Assembly (NCBI GenBank): GCA_033816765.1
Contig: CM066288.1
Span: 4,340,001 to 4,404,000 of the forward strand
Source: Nothopassalora personata
Lineage: Eukaryota; Ascomycota; Dothideomycetes; Mycosphaerellales; Mycosphaerellaceae
Reading direction: 5' to 3'
Length of the DNA stretch: 64,000 nucleotides
Below are positions 32,397-43,740 of this stretch, one piece after another. The notes below the pieces were generated by a model, which was not told where the DNA came from, made no database searches, and saw only the letters and a list, made by a program, of their open reading frames with translations. Position 1 is the stretch's first letter; every line of letters begins with the position of its first letter. Made by a program: the position numbers and the translations under genes.

Positions 32397-34950
32397 ATGC
32401 CGCATTTCGAGAAGCTGTCGCCTATATCATCCGGTACGGTGAAGCCTAAGCCAGAGGAGTGTGCTTCACCGAGCTCTTATCTCGGCCTCAACCGCGCCGT
32501 ATCTCCTCGATCAACACCGAAATGTACGTCTGGTCTCCTTTTTGTCTTCCTGCTTCCTGGACGTCGAGCAGCTACGCCCCTGTCTCCTTCGTTCCTTATA
32601 TTGATTATGTTACAACTCCCCACTGCTCGAACTTAGCTGTCCTTCAGCGTTCAGTCCTGGTGGCTTTGGCCTCGATCCCCCGCTTACCATATGATAAATA
32701 GCTGTTTCGATCTCGCGCCATGCTGAGACTATCTCGCCTTTGTTACTGGGTCAGCAGAAAGAAGACGAAGAGTTAGGTGCATCGCCAAGGCGATCAGCAG
32801 TCTTCAGCGCAAAGTCCAGGCGCTTGTCTGGTCGCCCTTCCAGCTACGGTAGTCCAAGTCTGAAGCCTCTCGCACCAGCTCTAGACGGCGCTGCTTTCTC
32901 TGACGAGAGAGATGTCACTGACAGCCAACACGATGGCCACCATCACGTTGATGCGTTGGTAGACCAAGTCTTATCATGGATCAAGGAACGTCGAGCAAAG
33001 CGAAGCAAGCGCAAGGAGAAGCGCAGCGCACGACGAGAGGCTCGAGCTATCAAGTCATCTGACGCCGATGTTGACGAGCCAGAAGGTTCTCAGCGGCGTG
33101 CGTCGGACGCTTCTGACTCGTCAGTGGACTTGGAGAACCTGGAACGTATCATTGCCTCGAACCTCAGCCTTCGACGCTCCTCGATTCGCAGGAGCTCCAT
33201 CAGCCTGAAGAGTAAGGCTTCGGTCAGACGTCTGCTGCGAAAGCAGTCCACAGTGTCAGATTCCGAGGAAATCGACGTGTCTGTGCCGGGTTGCGACGCA
33301 TTCCTTGACAACTCGAAGACACTAGCACACACCAGTGGCGCCTCCGACCTATCGGACAATGATGGCGACGAGCTGAAGCAAGTGCCTTCATACCGTGACT
33401 TCGATGCGTGGGCAAAGTTCAAGTTCGACATTGTGCGCATCATCCACACTTTGCGCCTGAAGGGATGGCGCAAGGTGGCACTGGAGATGAGCAGTGCCAT
33501 CACTGTCGAACGATTGAGCGGAGCATTGACCAACGCGGTTTACGTAGTGTCGCCACCAGCCGATTTGCCACTGGAGAAGCTCGACGAATCCGGGAACGTA
33601 GTGGGGGTTAGCAAAGCTCCGCCAAAGCTCTTATTGCGAGTCTATGGTCCGCAGGTCGAGCATCTCATCGATCGTGAAGCCGAGCTCGCCATCCTGCAAC
33701 GGCTTGCTAGAAGGCGAATTGGTCCTCGACTGCTGGGAACCTTTGTGAACGGTCGCTTCGAAGAATACCTGCACGCACAACCATTGACACCGGAAGAATT
33801 CCGAGACCCAGCCACAAGCCGCCAAATTGCGAAGCGTATGCGCGAGTTGCACGAAGGTATCGAGCTTCTAGATCAGGAGCGCAGCGATGGAGCGTTCGTC
33901 TGGCGCAATTGGGACAAATGGTTCCAGAGAGTAGAGCATATCGTCACCTGGATGGACAACCAGGTCAAAGCTCTTCCTGAAGGTGCCAAACCGACCGGCC
34001 AGCAAGCCTGGATGCGCCGTGGCTATATCTGTGGCGCGCCTTGGGCTCAATTCAAGGAGGTTGTCGCAAATTACCGCGTGTGGCTCAAAGCTCAGTATGG
34101 TGGCTCCAAGGAAGTCCAAGACCAGCTGGTCTTTGCACACAACGATACACAGTACGGCAACATCCTTCGCATGACGCCTTCCGGAGAGTCGCCTTTGCTG
34201 CTGCCTGCCAACACGCACAAGCAGCTAGTCGTCATCGACTTCGAGTATGCCAACGCCAATACGCGGGGATTGGAGTTCGCGAACCACTTTACGGAGTGGT
34301 GCTACAATTACCATGACGAGCGTAAGCCGTACGCGTTCACCCCAACGCGGTATCCAACACCAGAAGAGCAGGATCGCTTCCTCCGAGCGTACGTCACACA
34401 TCGCCCGCAGGAAGGGCTGAGCACTCCAAAGATGGGCCCTTCAACGCCAAGTTCCGAGGCCTCGACGCCACCCGTGAAGAGAGCTACTAGCAGTATCTCC
34501 GACTTCATGCTTGACGTCAGACATCCTCAGGGCGGTCGCTTAAGTGCCAAGGAGGAAGAAAGCAATAAGGCAGCAGAGGATCTTGAGGTTGGTCGTCTCG
34601 CTAATGAAACTCGGATCTGGCGGCTCGCAAACACTGCCCAGTGGGTCGCGTGGGGTATTGTCCAAGCCAAAGTGCCGGGAATGCCCGACTTCGATCCAAA
34701 TTCACCGACTTCAGAGTTGACTGACGGCACCGAGCCAGAGGATCTGCTCGGCGAGCGAGCTGAGGAGTATAGGCAGCTTGCAAAGGAGCAGGCAGGCGAG
34801 GAGAAAGAAGAGGATGAGGAGTTCGACTACCTCGGATATGCCAAGCACCGAGCACTCTTCTTCTGGGGTGATGCCGTCCAGATGGGCTTTGTGAAGGCAG
34901 AGGACTTGCCTGAAGAGACCAAATCCAAGCTCAAGACTGTGCCGTACTGA
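32397..34950 (+). CDS. CKI1: Choline kinase (CKI1 family)
   Basis: Phosphorylates choline, first step of the CDP-choline route to phosphatidylcholine. The main exon (about 32755-34950) contains no in-frame ATG before the conserved domain, so an upstream exon is required. The best is 32397-32523 (MPHFEKLSPISS ... SPRSTPK) with donor GTACGT at 32524. How it joins is unsettled: a small middle exon starting at 32637 would keep frame. The kinase part shows the aminoglycoside-kinase-like fold with Brenner motif HNDTQYGN and the choline-kinase motif VVIDFEYANAN, plus RLANTAQWVAWGIVQAK. A long Ser/Arg-rich N-terminal region (about 200 residues) precedes it, and an insertion of about 60 Ser/Thr/Pro-rich residues splits the C-terminal lobe, as in filamentous fungi. 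Confidence 0.85.
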
Positions 34951-36321
34951 GGTCCCGTAGGCATAGACAGAACGACCATATAGCAGCATCACAATCTCTC
35001 AGCAGTCCTAGCTCTTCAGTGATATCGTCAATGTCTGAATACATGTGGTTGAACACATCACTGCCGCGAGATCTGAACATCATTCACGCACGCCTATAGC
35101 AAAACAGTGTTGAAGTCTGCTTTATGCTACAGTTCGCAGCGTGAGGCGCTGTCCAGAAAGATGGAGATGGCGCTTTGGCATAGATTTCGACGTAGGCAGA
35201 CCTCGACAGCACGGCCGCCTGTGGTGGGTGGTCGCTTGGGCTTAAATGTCGCATTGGAATACGTAGTAAAGTATTGCTGCTTTGGGCATGGGCGCTTGTG
35301 GGTCCCGTGGAGTTGAGGGCGGTCCGTCCCATCAACAAGTCTGCTTCGAGAGGGAGAGTTGAGGGAAAAAGTTCTACGGGTACTTACTCCCGTCATATGG
35401 TATTGATGTTGGCAGAGGTGCAATTGTGTAGCACAATGATACCATAGATGATACTCGTATGTGGTGGTAGACATCAATTGTGGAGAGTGCAAGGATGATG
35501 AGACGAGCGGGGCGGCACGGCACGGCAGATGCAATGGGCACTGTCCGTGCATAGAAGCGGCAAGGTTAGCCGAGGAATATTAATTACCTTTTCATATATT
35601 ACATGCAGGTAATGCTTACGATCGTGCAGGCGTCAGCACGCTGTCCTTTCTATAGAGAATATGAGAATAGTGTCATTATATACGATTTAATCTGCCCATC
35701 TGATCCTCCATTGCCGACTGCCTGATACAATACAACGTCACCGACGTGCGCTGTTGATGTTGCGAATGCGACGATGGTGGATCCTTCAACTTTGCCGACG
35801 CCGAAGGATCAGACAGACAAGCCGCCTGCCTTCCCAACACCACCGATGGATGCGAGTAAGTGCGAAGCACACAAGTCAAGAATGATGTTAGGAGGAGGTC
35901 GCCAAATGATTGCGAACTTACTCAGACCCTCGAACATGCCTGGCTGAAGTAGCAGACGTCCCACAGCACACAATTCTCGATTGTGTCTCTGAATGACGAA
36001 CAAACCCCCGTCTGTTTGCGTTCGTTCAGAAACTGAGATGCCTACTCCGAGGAACTTTCACTGCGTGATGAAGCATCCACAGGACCTTTGGTGAAGCCTG
36101 ATCATGTTCACGTGACAGTTATCGACTCGAGGATTCCGCAAGGCCTGGAGCACATGGTGGGCTCGGTGTCTCATCTGTGCTCAGGCCCTGGCGCTCATGA
36201 CGTACCTACGCATTAGATTGTCTTGTCATCAACAACCTGAACTTGATAGATTCTGTACATGAACCTCCCCCCATATGAGCGACTTGCACAAGTCGTAGAC
36301 GATCAACACTCCTCTCATAAG
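34951..36321. other. 1.4-kb intergenic region
   Basis: Between two + strand genes. Frames up to 141 codons on either strand carry no family resemblance. An AT-rich patch lies at 35575-35605 and 35665-35695. No gene, tRNA or repeat supported. Confidence 0.45.
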
Positions 36322-39303
36322 ATGCCCGGTATTGCGAGAAAGCTACTGGTATTTGCGGCGGTAGACGGCCTTCTCCTGCAGCCTGTCGGCCAGCGAACCT
36401 CTTCGACCGATGCTGGTGGGATTAGATTGGAATATGGCAGCAGCAAGATCACAACCGTCTCCAAGAAAGAAGACGGCACAGATAGCGGACTAGAAGTCCA
36501 CGGCATTGTTGGTAGACGCATCCATCCAACATGGTCTTGATGCCACATGCTGAAAGCAAGCGTAGGCCTGCTGAATCTCGTTTCTTCCTCATACCTCATT
36601 GCTATCACCAAGCGTGAACAAGTTGCTCAAATCCGACAGAGACCGATCTTCAGAATCACCGACGTGACCCTTATTCCACTGAAAAGCCGTCACGAAGCCC
36701 AGAAGTCCATCGCTGCCGCCCAGAAGCTACTGCAACAGACAGCAACCAAGGCCGCAGCTGGAGAAACAAAAGACGAAGTTGCTGACGATGACTCTTCCTC
36801 GATGATCTCGGCAGACGATGTCGATGATGCACCTGCCACAGCACAGCAAGAAGACCCAGAAAGCGAAGCAAAGGCATTGGAGCCACCCGAGCCAGAGGCT
36901 TTGCAGAAGAGCACTACGTTCGTCAAGGATGTTGTGCAGGATAAGGGCAAGTACGGCAGGTTCGCTAGCAAGTGGTTCACGAAGAATGGCAGCAAAGACG
37001 CCGTCACAAGGCAGCAGGGCTGGTCAGACGAAATCATAGAGGGTCACTTGACGAAAGAGCAGGAAAGTCAGATGGTCCAGGCGTTACCAGAGGGGCAAGG
37101 TACTGCTGGGAAGCAAGATCAGAAGGACCTCCAAGAAGCGAAGACCGACGTGTCAGCTGCTTCCAAGACATCGGAACAGCAGAGCACAATCGAGCATCTG
37201 ACACCACGCATCTTGAGGAGTGCTAGGCTCTACTTCAGCTCGAGCGGCTTCTACTTCTCTTACCACCATGATCTGTCGAATAGTCTGGCACAACGTAGCC
37301 GGCTGACTTCGGACCTGCCTCTCTGGAAGCGATTCGATCCGCTCTTCTTCTGGAACCGACACTTGACGAAGCCGTTTGTGGATGCGGGACAAGACTCATT
37401 CGTGCTACCACTCCTACAGGGCTTCGTAGGGCAGCGAGCATTTTCAATCGAGCGCACACCCGGTACAGACAGTGACGTCGTAGCCGAAGCCGCGCATGAC
37501 GCCGCAGGAATCATCGAGCTGCAGAATACGAACAAGGACGAGAAGCAGGAGTCAGAAAGCGTCAAGCATGACTTACTCCTGACAATCATCTCGCGAAGAT
37601 CAGTCAAGCGTGCTGGTCTACGATATCTACGCCGCGGCATCGATGATGATGGCAATGTCGCGAACAATGTTGAGACCGAACAGATCTTGTCAGCGCAGTC
37701 ATGGGACGACTCAGAGAAAGCTTTCTCCCTTCTACAAACGCGAGGATCTATTCCACTATTCTTCTCACAAAGCCCGTACAGCTTCAAGCCACTACCGGTC
37801 ATGTTCGGGTCCGAAGCCACGAACCAGACTGCATTCAAAAAGCACTTCGAATCTCTCGGCAAGAGATACGGTAGTATACAGTGTGCGTCACTGATTGACA
37901 AGCGTGGCACGGAAGTCAGCATTGGTGAAGCGTACGAGAGGCAAGCAAAGCTACTGAATGAGCACGGAGGCGTCAATGGGTCACAAATTGGCTTCGAGTG
38001 GTTCGACTTCCACGGCGCCTGCAAAGGCATGAAATTCGAGAATGTGCAAATTCTACTGGACAAGCTGCAAGGGAAGCTCAGTTCTTTTGGCTGGATCGTG
38101 AAGCAGAACGACCGTAACATCCGCCAGCAGACTGGAATACTCAGGACGAATTGCATGGATTGCCTTGATCGTACGAACGTGACACAGTCCGCGGTTGGGG
38201 GTTTGGCGCTTCAGCAACAATTGGCGGAGCTGGGTCTCAACATCGACCTGAAGAACGACCCAAAGACGCAATGGTTCAACACTCTCTGGGCTGACAATGG
38301 TGATGCCATCTCGAAGCAATACGCTGGTACCTCAGCATTGAAGGGGGACTTCACCCGAACGAGAAAGAGGAACTGGACGGGAGCACTCTCAGACTTCAGC
38401 TTGACACTCAACCGCTACTACAACAACATTTTCGGTGATTACTTCCTCCAAATCAATATCGACTACTATCTCGGTAACGCCGGGCCAGCAGTCTTCGATG
38501 ACTTCGAGACAAACATGATGAGCCAGGATTATGCGCTGGACATGAGGCACATCCGGCAGAATGCCATCGATACATGCATCAAGATCGTGCTGGAAGACCC
38601 GCAAGAAGAGTTGAGAGCAGGATGGACATTGAGCTGTCCGAGACGAAGCAACACCCTACGATCTCTGCCATTCGAAGAATGCGTCCTGCTCCTGACGGGC
38701 CAAGCGCTATACTTCTGCCGGTTCGATTGGGACACCGAAAAGGTCGGTAGCTTCGAGCGTGTAGATCTGCTTGACATCAAGGAGATTTGGCGAGGCGCTT
38801 ACATTACCAGCGCGCTTGGCGGGACACATCTGGACGAAGCCAGGAACACCGGCTTTGCTTTACGATACAACTCGAAAGGCCCTTCGGCAGTGAGGACGAA
38901 CACGCGAAGCTTGTCTGTCGCCGTGGACGCTGACCAAGAAGACAATTCCAAGGACGAAAACCACGATACGAGCAATCGGTCGAAGAAAGACGACAAGACA
39001 ACCAAGGCTGATACCATCAGGATACTCGCTTTCAAAGCGCTGCCGCCAAAAGCCGTCGCCGCCAAGGATGAGACTGATCATCTGTCCTCGATGAGTGAGC
39101 AGGAGATCATGAAGCACATCACTGATGAGATACACCGAACTCTGAGCCAAGCGCTCGCGAGGGACAGAGGTTTCCAGCATATCGTGACTGACAAGCCGCC
39201 GGAAGTGCAGGAGAGGGACATTATCAGCGTTGCCGAGGCGAAGAAGAGTACGGGATATATCGAGAGTTTGGGTTATAACTTTAAGAAGTTGATTTGGAGC
39301 TGA
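36322..39303 (+). CDS. SAC-domain phosphoinositide phosphatase with hSac2 domain
   Basis: Removes phosphate from phosphoinositides, in INPP5F/Sac2-like fashion. Exons 36322-36511 and 36566-39303, 54-nt intron, 975 aa. The start at MPGIARKLLVFAAVDGLLL fits the family better than an in-frame ATG at 36259. The join gives HGIVGLLNLVSSSYLIAI, the first conserved SAC block. The catalytic CX5R loop is CMDCLDRTN (Cys593, Arg599), intact. After the SAC domain comes an hSac2-like region (LSCPRRSNTLRSLPFEECVLLLT ... RVDLLDIKEIWRG, quoted in part). An acidic Ser/Glu-rich insertion of about 110 residues lies near 105-215. The acidic/basic stretch near 850 is probably disordered. Likely acts on endosomal or Golgi membranes; its preferred lipid is not readable. 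Confidence 0.88.
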
Positions 39304-40119
39304 GGGTGAAGAGGGGTTCAAAGCACGATGAGATGCATACACGAGTGGACAGACTATGGTACGAGAAACATGAGGCACGCCGAGACTATATCTCCTCAGA
39401 ACGAGGCAGCCAGCCCACTTTACTTCACCTTTCACATGCTCGCGCCGGACCCTCACTCGCTTTCCTCTCTTTGGCTTCTACCGTCTTCCGCACAGCGTTT
39501 GCAGGCCTCTTTGACGCACAGCTCTCCACGCGTCGCGCTCTTCCTCCTTACCATCACCAACCACCACCCACCATCACCAGCAATACCGCGCATCGCCCCG
39601 TCGAGCGATGGAGACAGATCTCGCCGCCGCGCACAAAGCGCTGAAGCAGCTCGGATCCGTCGACCTTGAGGTACGTGCACGCGCAGAGCAGCAGCACATC
39701 CATCGAAGGTGAAGATGAAGTCGAAGATGCAGTGGGAACGGGAACGGGAGTGAGAAATTTAAGATTGTCCGCTGAGATGCTTACCACCCGCACTTGTACA
39801 CACGGGTCCTGACTGCCCTCCCTAAGTAGGAATCATGGCTCCTGATGGGTCCGAGGGGGACGCCGCTTCTGAGAAAGGCGCTGAGTCGGAAGTTGGAGCC
39901 GGCGATGTAAGTCCGCGCGCAGCATCCTCGCCGACCCGCTTCGTGTAGCGAGGAAGGAGGATTGTGAGGCGCTGCATGTTGCCGTCGATCCGGATGAATT
40001 GGACCCGTTGGACGGAGGCAAGGAGGACGAAGTTGTGGAGGAGGAGGAGGAGGAGGAGGAGGACGTTGGTGTGGTGAAGGAGCAGGGCGAGGAGCAGGGT
40101 GGAAAGAAGAAGATGAAGA
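39304..40119. other. Region upstream of relic A; possible further exons
   Basis: Contains two short ATG frames followed by donor-like sites, at 39610 (METDLAAAHKALKQLG, then GTACGT) and 39836 (MAPDGSEGDAASEKG, then GTAAGT), and a frame with eight consecutive Glu codons around 40035-40060. They may be exons of the damaged gene called relic A, or unrelated. I could not join them in frame. Confidence 0.25.
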
Positions 40120-40544
40120 ATGAGGCGAAGTTTGAGCATAAGCCTTGCGGCGAACGAAGTGGTCGGACTACTGCTGCCTGTCGCTGTCGTGTTGGATCAG
40201 GTAGCGTCGGGGTAAGTGCTTCGCCGCATGAACGCGTCTAGGACATATTGACATCAATACTAGGAACGAGGAGCAGCCTGCCGGATCCGTGGCACGTCTA
40301 GCACCTCTCTTGGAGCAGTCCGCCGTCGGAATCGGCAGCCCGACGCTCTGGCTCGGAGAGCACGCCGTTCCGGTTATGCAAGTGCAGCAGATCGAGGTGG
40401 TAGGAGGACTGGAGGGCATCCTTGATCGTGCACGCGTTGTCGCTCGCTTCAGTGAGCATCGTTGTCATCGTTGAGATTTTGGAGGCTTTGCAGCGCAGTA
40501 TGGCGATCTTGGAGGTGATTGGAGCTGAGCTGGAGTTGCCCTGA
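40120..40544 (+). pseudogene. Relic A of an undescribed small gene family
   Basis: Reads from ATG 40120 through a 52-nt intron at 40212-40263 (GTAAGT, ATACTAG acceptor), then to a stop at 40474. The peptide includes NEVVGLLLPVAVVLDQ, a phase-2 intron, then SPTLWLGEHAVPVM and EVVGGLEGILDRARVVA. Beyond about 40456 the similarity to its relatives continues only in the +1 frame (VEILEALQRSMAIL, stop 40542-40544), so one frameshift is suspected. The same core occurs in relic B (53573) and relic C (47451-47881, minus). The Glu- and Lys-rich frame just upstream may be its original N-terminus, which would add a second shift. Function unknown. Confidence 0.45.
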
Positions 40545-41179
40545 AGAAGTCTCGGGAGATTGAGGGTGCTTTGACCCTTGGGGATGCTTGAGTGACTTGA
40601 TGAGTTTGGCGTAGATGAGAGGTGCGAGATTGGGTGTGGCGTGGCAGTGGTGACGAAGCGGCAGCGCGATGGCGTGAGATGCGCATACGGTATCAAAAAG
40701 AAATTTACGTTTCCGGCGGTTCTTCTCATGTGTGTGGTCGATGCCTCGATGCCTTCCGATGAGCTATCACGCGTACATGGGTTACGATGGTAGATGATAT
40801 GCTGACATGGGGTGGTTATACGCATTATACGAGGACAGAAAGAGCAGACGATAACTCTCGCCCACTGTTTTGATACACCGACGTCCACTCCAGGGGCTGT
40901 TGAAGAGTCCATCGCCGCCGAGCGCCTCGTGCGATGCGCAGGTAACGGAATATCGAGTAGAGCGCTCTGTAGTATAGCTCAAGACACCGTTCGATACACA
41001 GAGCGGTAGCACGTAAGTGCATCATTCACTGACTGCGAATCCGCTCGTTGAACTTATAACTAGCCTGATCAGCATCACTATCGTAGTCATCAGCGGGAAT
41101 ACTCGAAATCGTCCTCTCAGGCTTGCTCATCGGAGCCTTCTGCCGTGACTCGTGACTCCTCGGAATGGTGTCAAGCTTC
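40545..41179. other. Gap between relic A and the acidic-repeat gene
   Basis: The only coding-like signal is a stretch on - at 41026-41150 that continues the acidic-repeat protein out of frame (see findings). The rest shows nothing recognisable. Confidence 0.4.
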
Positions 41180-41791
41180 TCAGCAACGTGTAGTACTCTC
41201 CTCTGCACTTGGTGCGACCTCATCGCTCGGAACGCGCATAATGTCGACTTGCTCGAAGTCAGATCCGGCGATTCCAGAGTCCTGCTTCTGTACCTTGGCA
41301 GGCGCTGGCGCCGGCTGTTCGTCCTCGCTATCGAAATCGTCGACTGGGACGCTGGAGATGTGGCGCTTCAGCTTGGGTGGGAGATCACGTCCCCGCTCAC
41401 GTTCATCTTCGTCATCGCTCTCTGAGATGGCGGTGATGTGTCGCTCTAGGGTTGGGCTCCGTCTCCGAGCAGAAGATGATTCGTTGGAGTTGGTACTTGT
41501 TCGCATCAGACCGAGAACTTCTGCGCCAGAGTCGCCATTATCTGCGGCCTGTCCGTCTGGTTGGTTAGGTCGATGCGTGGTCTGGTGAAAACTGTCGTTG
41601 GCTTCGTGCTTCTAAGCTTCAGGTCAGCGCGAGAAGGTTGAGCATCCTTCACTCCTACGACGTACCTGTGCACCATGATGGAACAGCTTTTGTTTCAGCT
41701 TAGCACGCAGGCCACCGGACTTGTGCGCATCATCGGTCTCGTTGGCAGTATCGAACTGTGGAAGAAGAGGATTTTGGTGGACTCGCGCCAT
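41180..41791 (-). CDS. Orphan protein with acidic repeats
   Basis: Not recognised. Exons 41791-41666 and 41611-41180 (54-nt intron, GTACGT to TTAG) give 185 aa. The N-terminus is MARVHQNPLLPQFD, then a Lys-rich AKLKQKLFHHGAQ. The second half carries two imperfect repeats, LERHITAISESDDEDE and LKRHISSVPVDDFDSEDE. A third copy, PERTISSIPADDYDSDAD, lies downstream at about 41050-41110 in another frame and is cut off by the stop at 41180. The repeats look like acidic Ser-containing sites of the casein-kinase-2 type. Probably disordered. The 3' end is either spliced in a way I could not settle or broken. Confidence 0.5.
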
Positions 41792-41889
41792 GATTGTTGC
41801 TCGTGAGTAACACTGAAGATGAAACAGCGGCTGAGAGGATAGAACAAGCTATGGTACCTACTAATGTTGGATAACTACTCACCCAAGCC

Positions 41890-41918
41890 CCAGAGCCCAG
41901 AGCCCAGAGCCCAGAGCC
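41890..41918. repeat. (CCAGAGC)n heptanucleotide tandem repeat
   Basis: About four copies of a 7-bp unit, upstream of the orphan acidic-repeat gene. Confidence 0.9.
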
Positions 41919-42543
41919 GCCATGCAGTAAGCGGAGCACATGGCATGCATGTAATCACAGTAATTGTTTGTTCAACCCCCTGGCCAAGCATGGCAAAGGT
42001 CTCGTAGATGCCGCCGATTGGGTGAATCGGGTTGCCCATGCATCATGACTACCCCTTGAGGCTGGAGCATTCGAAGAATGCTTGACTTCTTGGGGAGGTG
42101 TCTGTGGTGTTGGAGGTCAGAAAGAGGGGCAGCAATGATGAGGTGGTGCGTCTCGGCCGCTGGGCTGTCGGATCATGACTCGGCTTCCACCATCGATCGT
42201 GTCTATCCTCGCTACGATAGCAGCATCCTGCATATGTCCTGTGTACAGCGTGTACCCTTTACTATGTAGGGCAGATCCCTCTGAGTGCAGTAAAACTGAA
42301 TTCATGATGCAGCATCGCAAGACTACTGCACAACACATCCAACAGAAGCATATGCGTATCGTCAAGTAATCCAGCATCTGTGCAGATATCCTCGCCCCTT
42401 CATACCTCGATGGAAATCTTCCTGTGGTAGTACGACAGACAGTACCACTGACGCGCTCACAGAGCACGTGCTATGCTTCCTTCCTCCTCCTGAATAGCAT
42501 TCGCGGTACCGCTATCTCTACACGGCGACCTTCACCAGTTGGC
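41919..42543. other. Intergenic region
   Basis: Promoter side of the acidic-repeat gene and 3' flank of the ubiquitin protease. No gene supported. Confidence 0.45.
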
Positions 42544-43718
42544 TCAGATATTCTTCCTGCTCGAAATCTTGCTGTAGACCAATATATAAGGCGATGCCTG
42601 TGTCCCTCGACAGGTAGGATACTTCATCTCAGTGAAATCTCCATTATTGCGCTTAGTCTTGCCAATGACATTGTCGTCATCGACAATCTGGAACTCGGCT
42701 TCCTCGGGGTCAGGCTGGTTGATTCTCACTGCAGAGAAGTAGTGCCCGCCTCTGATACTCTTCCCGACGTGACCAACAACGCCTTCCAGTCGGTATAGGC
42801 AATCTCCCTTGGATTTTGTAAAGTCACTTAGATCGAGGAATTCCTCGAAGTCAACGTGTCTGTGAAGCTTGGAATCTGTGAATCTCTCTGGACGACTGTG
42901 AGTGGTTCCGATGGGGATTTGCACAAATCGCTTCAGACGGATGATCAGGATTTGAGGCGCTGACACGATCTGTTTCGTCACCTGTCTTGTCGGTCCGTCT
43001 TTCTCCTGCAGCTTCGAGTGGCTCTTGCATGCTCTGCTATCGCACTTCTGCGCCCTGGTCTGCGCCCTAAAGTCCAGTTGGAGGTACTCGACGAGTGTGT
43101 CTCCCGGAGCTCGTGGTTGTATAGCAATGTCAAGGCCCGCACGAGCCTCTTCCACGGATATTGGACGTTTTCGCTCTGCCCCACAATCTTCACAAGTCCA
43201 AGTCTCTTGTTGGCGCATCTCGAACATCGCAGCGAAAAGGTCCTTTTCCTCATCTTGCAGCTTACCTTCGACCTGGTTGAGAAGATACATGAGAAAGTCG
43301 TAGGCATCGGCTTGCAGCCCACCCAAGAACTCTGCTCTGAGATCCTTGAAAGAATTGAGCTTGGGCAGACTCAGGTTGCATGCGAGGTTGAATGCGTCCA
43401 ATTCGTCGACTGGAGATGGCGCAGAGCCTTCGAATTTTGGTTGTAAGTCCGGTGTGTTCAGTAGGCATCTACTAGATTGCTCAGAGTACAGAGCACACAG
43501 GATCCATTGGTGACGCTACATTTCGCATGAACGATGGTCATGTACTTAAAGAAACCAGGCACGTGAAGTAAAGCTTGTAGGGTGGCGTTTCGATAGCAGT
43601 AGTTGCCAGGGTTACATGGGAGTAATTCACCGTGAAGTGAATGCGGAAGCAAAATCCACAATGCTTTTGCAATGTGAAACTGTGGCCAACAACCAGACCA
43701 AAGTTTCTGCCTGAACAT
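42544..43718 (-). pseudogene. Ubiquitin carboxyl-terminal hydrolase (USP) with a frameshift
   Basis: Cysteine protease that removes ubiquitin. Two frames together make one USP. The first (43718-43458) has the Cys box NPGNYCYRNATLQALLH and a C-x-x-C-type segment ending NLVDAY, then a TGA. The second (43457-42544) has TPDLQPKFEG, the zinc-ribbon-like CEDC ... CDSRAC, the His box GGHYFSAVRI and a final SPYILVY. Where family members have a Trp after AY, the sequence reads TG-A; a single missing base at 43458/43459 explains both the stop and the change of frame. No intron with acceptable ends fixes it. Both catalytic boxes are otherwise well preserved, so this is either a very young pseudogene or a sequencing error. 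The N-terminus is unusually short. Confidence 0.75.
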
Positions 43719-43740
43719 GTCACTTCATCTCCCACGCACA

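Noticed and set aside
37260..38156. 298-codon minus-strand frame
   Set aside because: Shadow of the SAC phosphatase; no family resemblance.
40298..40912. 204-codon minus-strand frame over relic A
   Set aside because: The plus strand has the conserved intron and the core shared with relic C; the minus frame is explained as its shadow.
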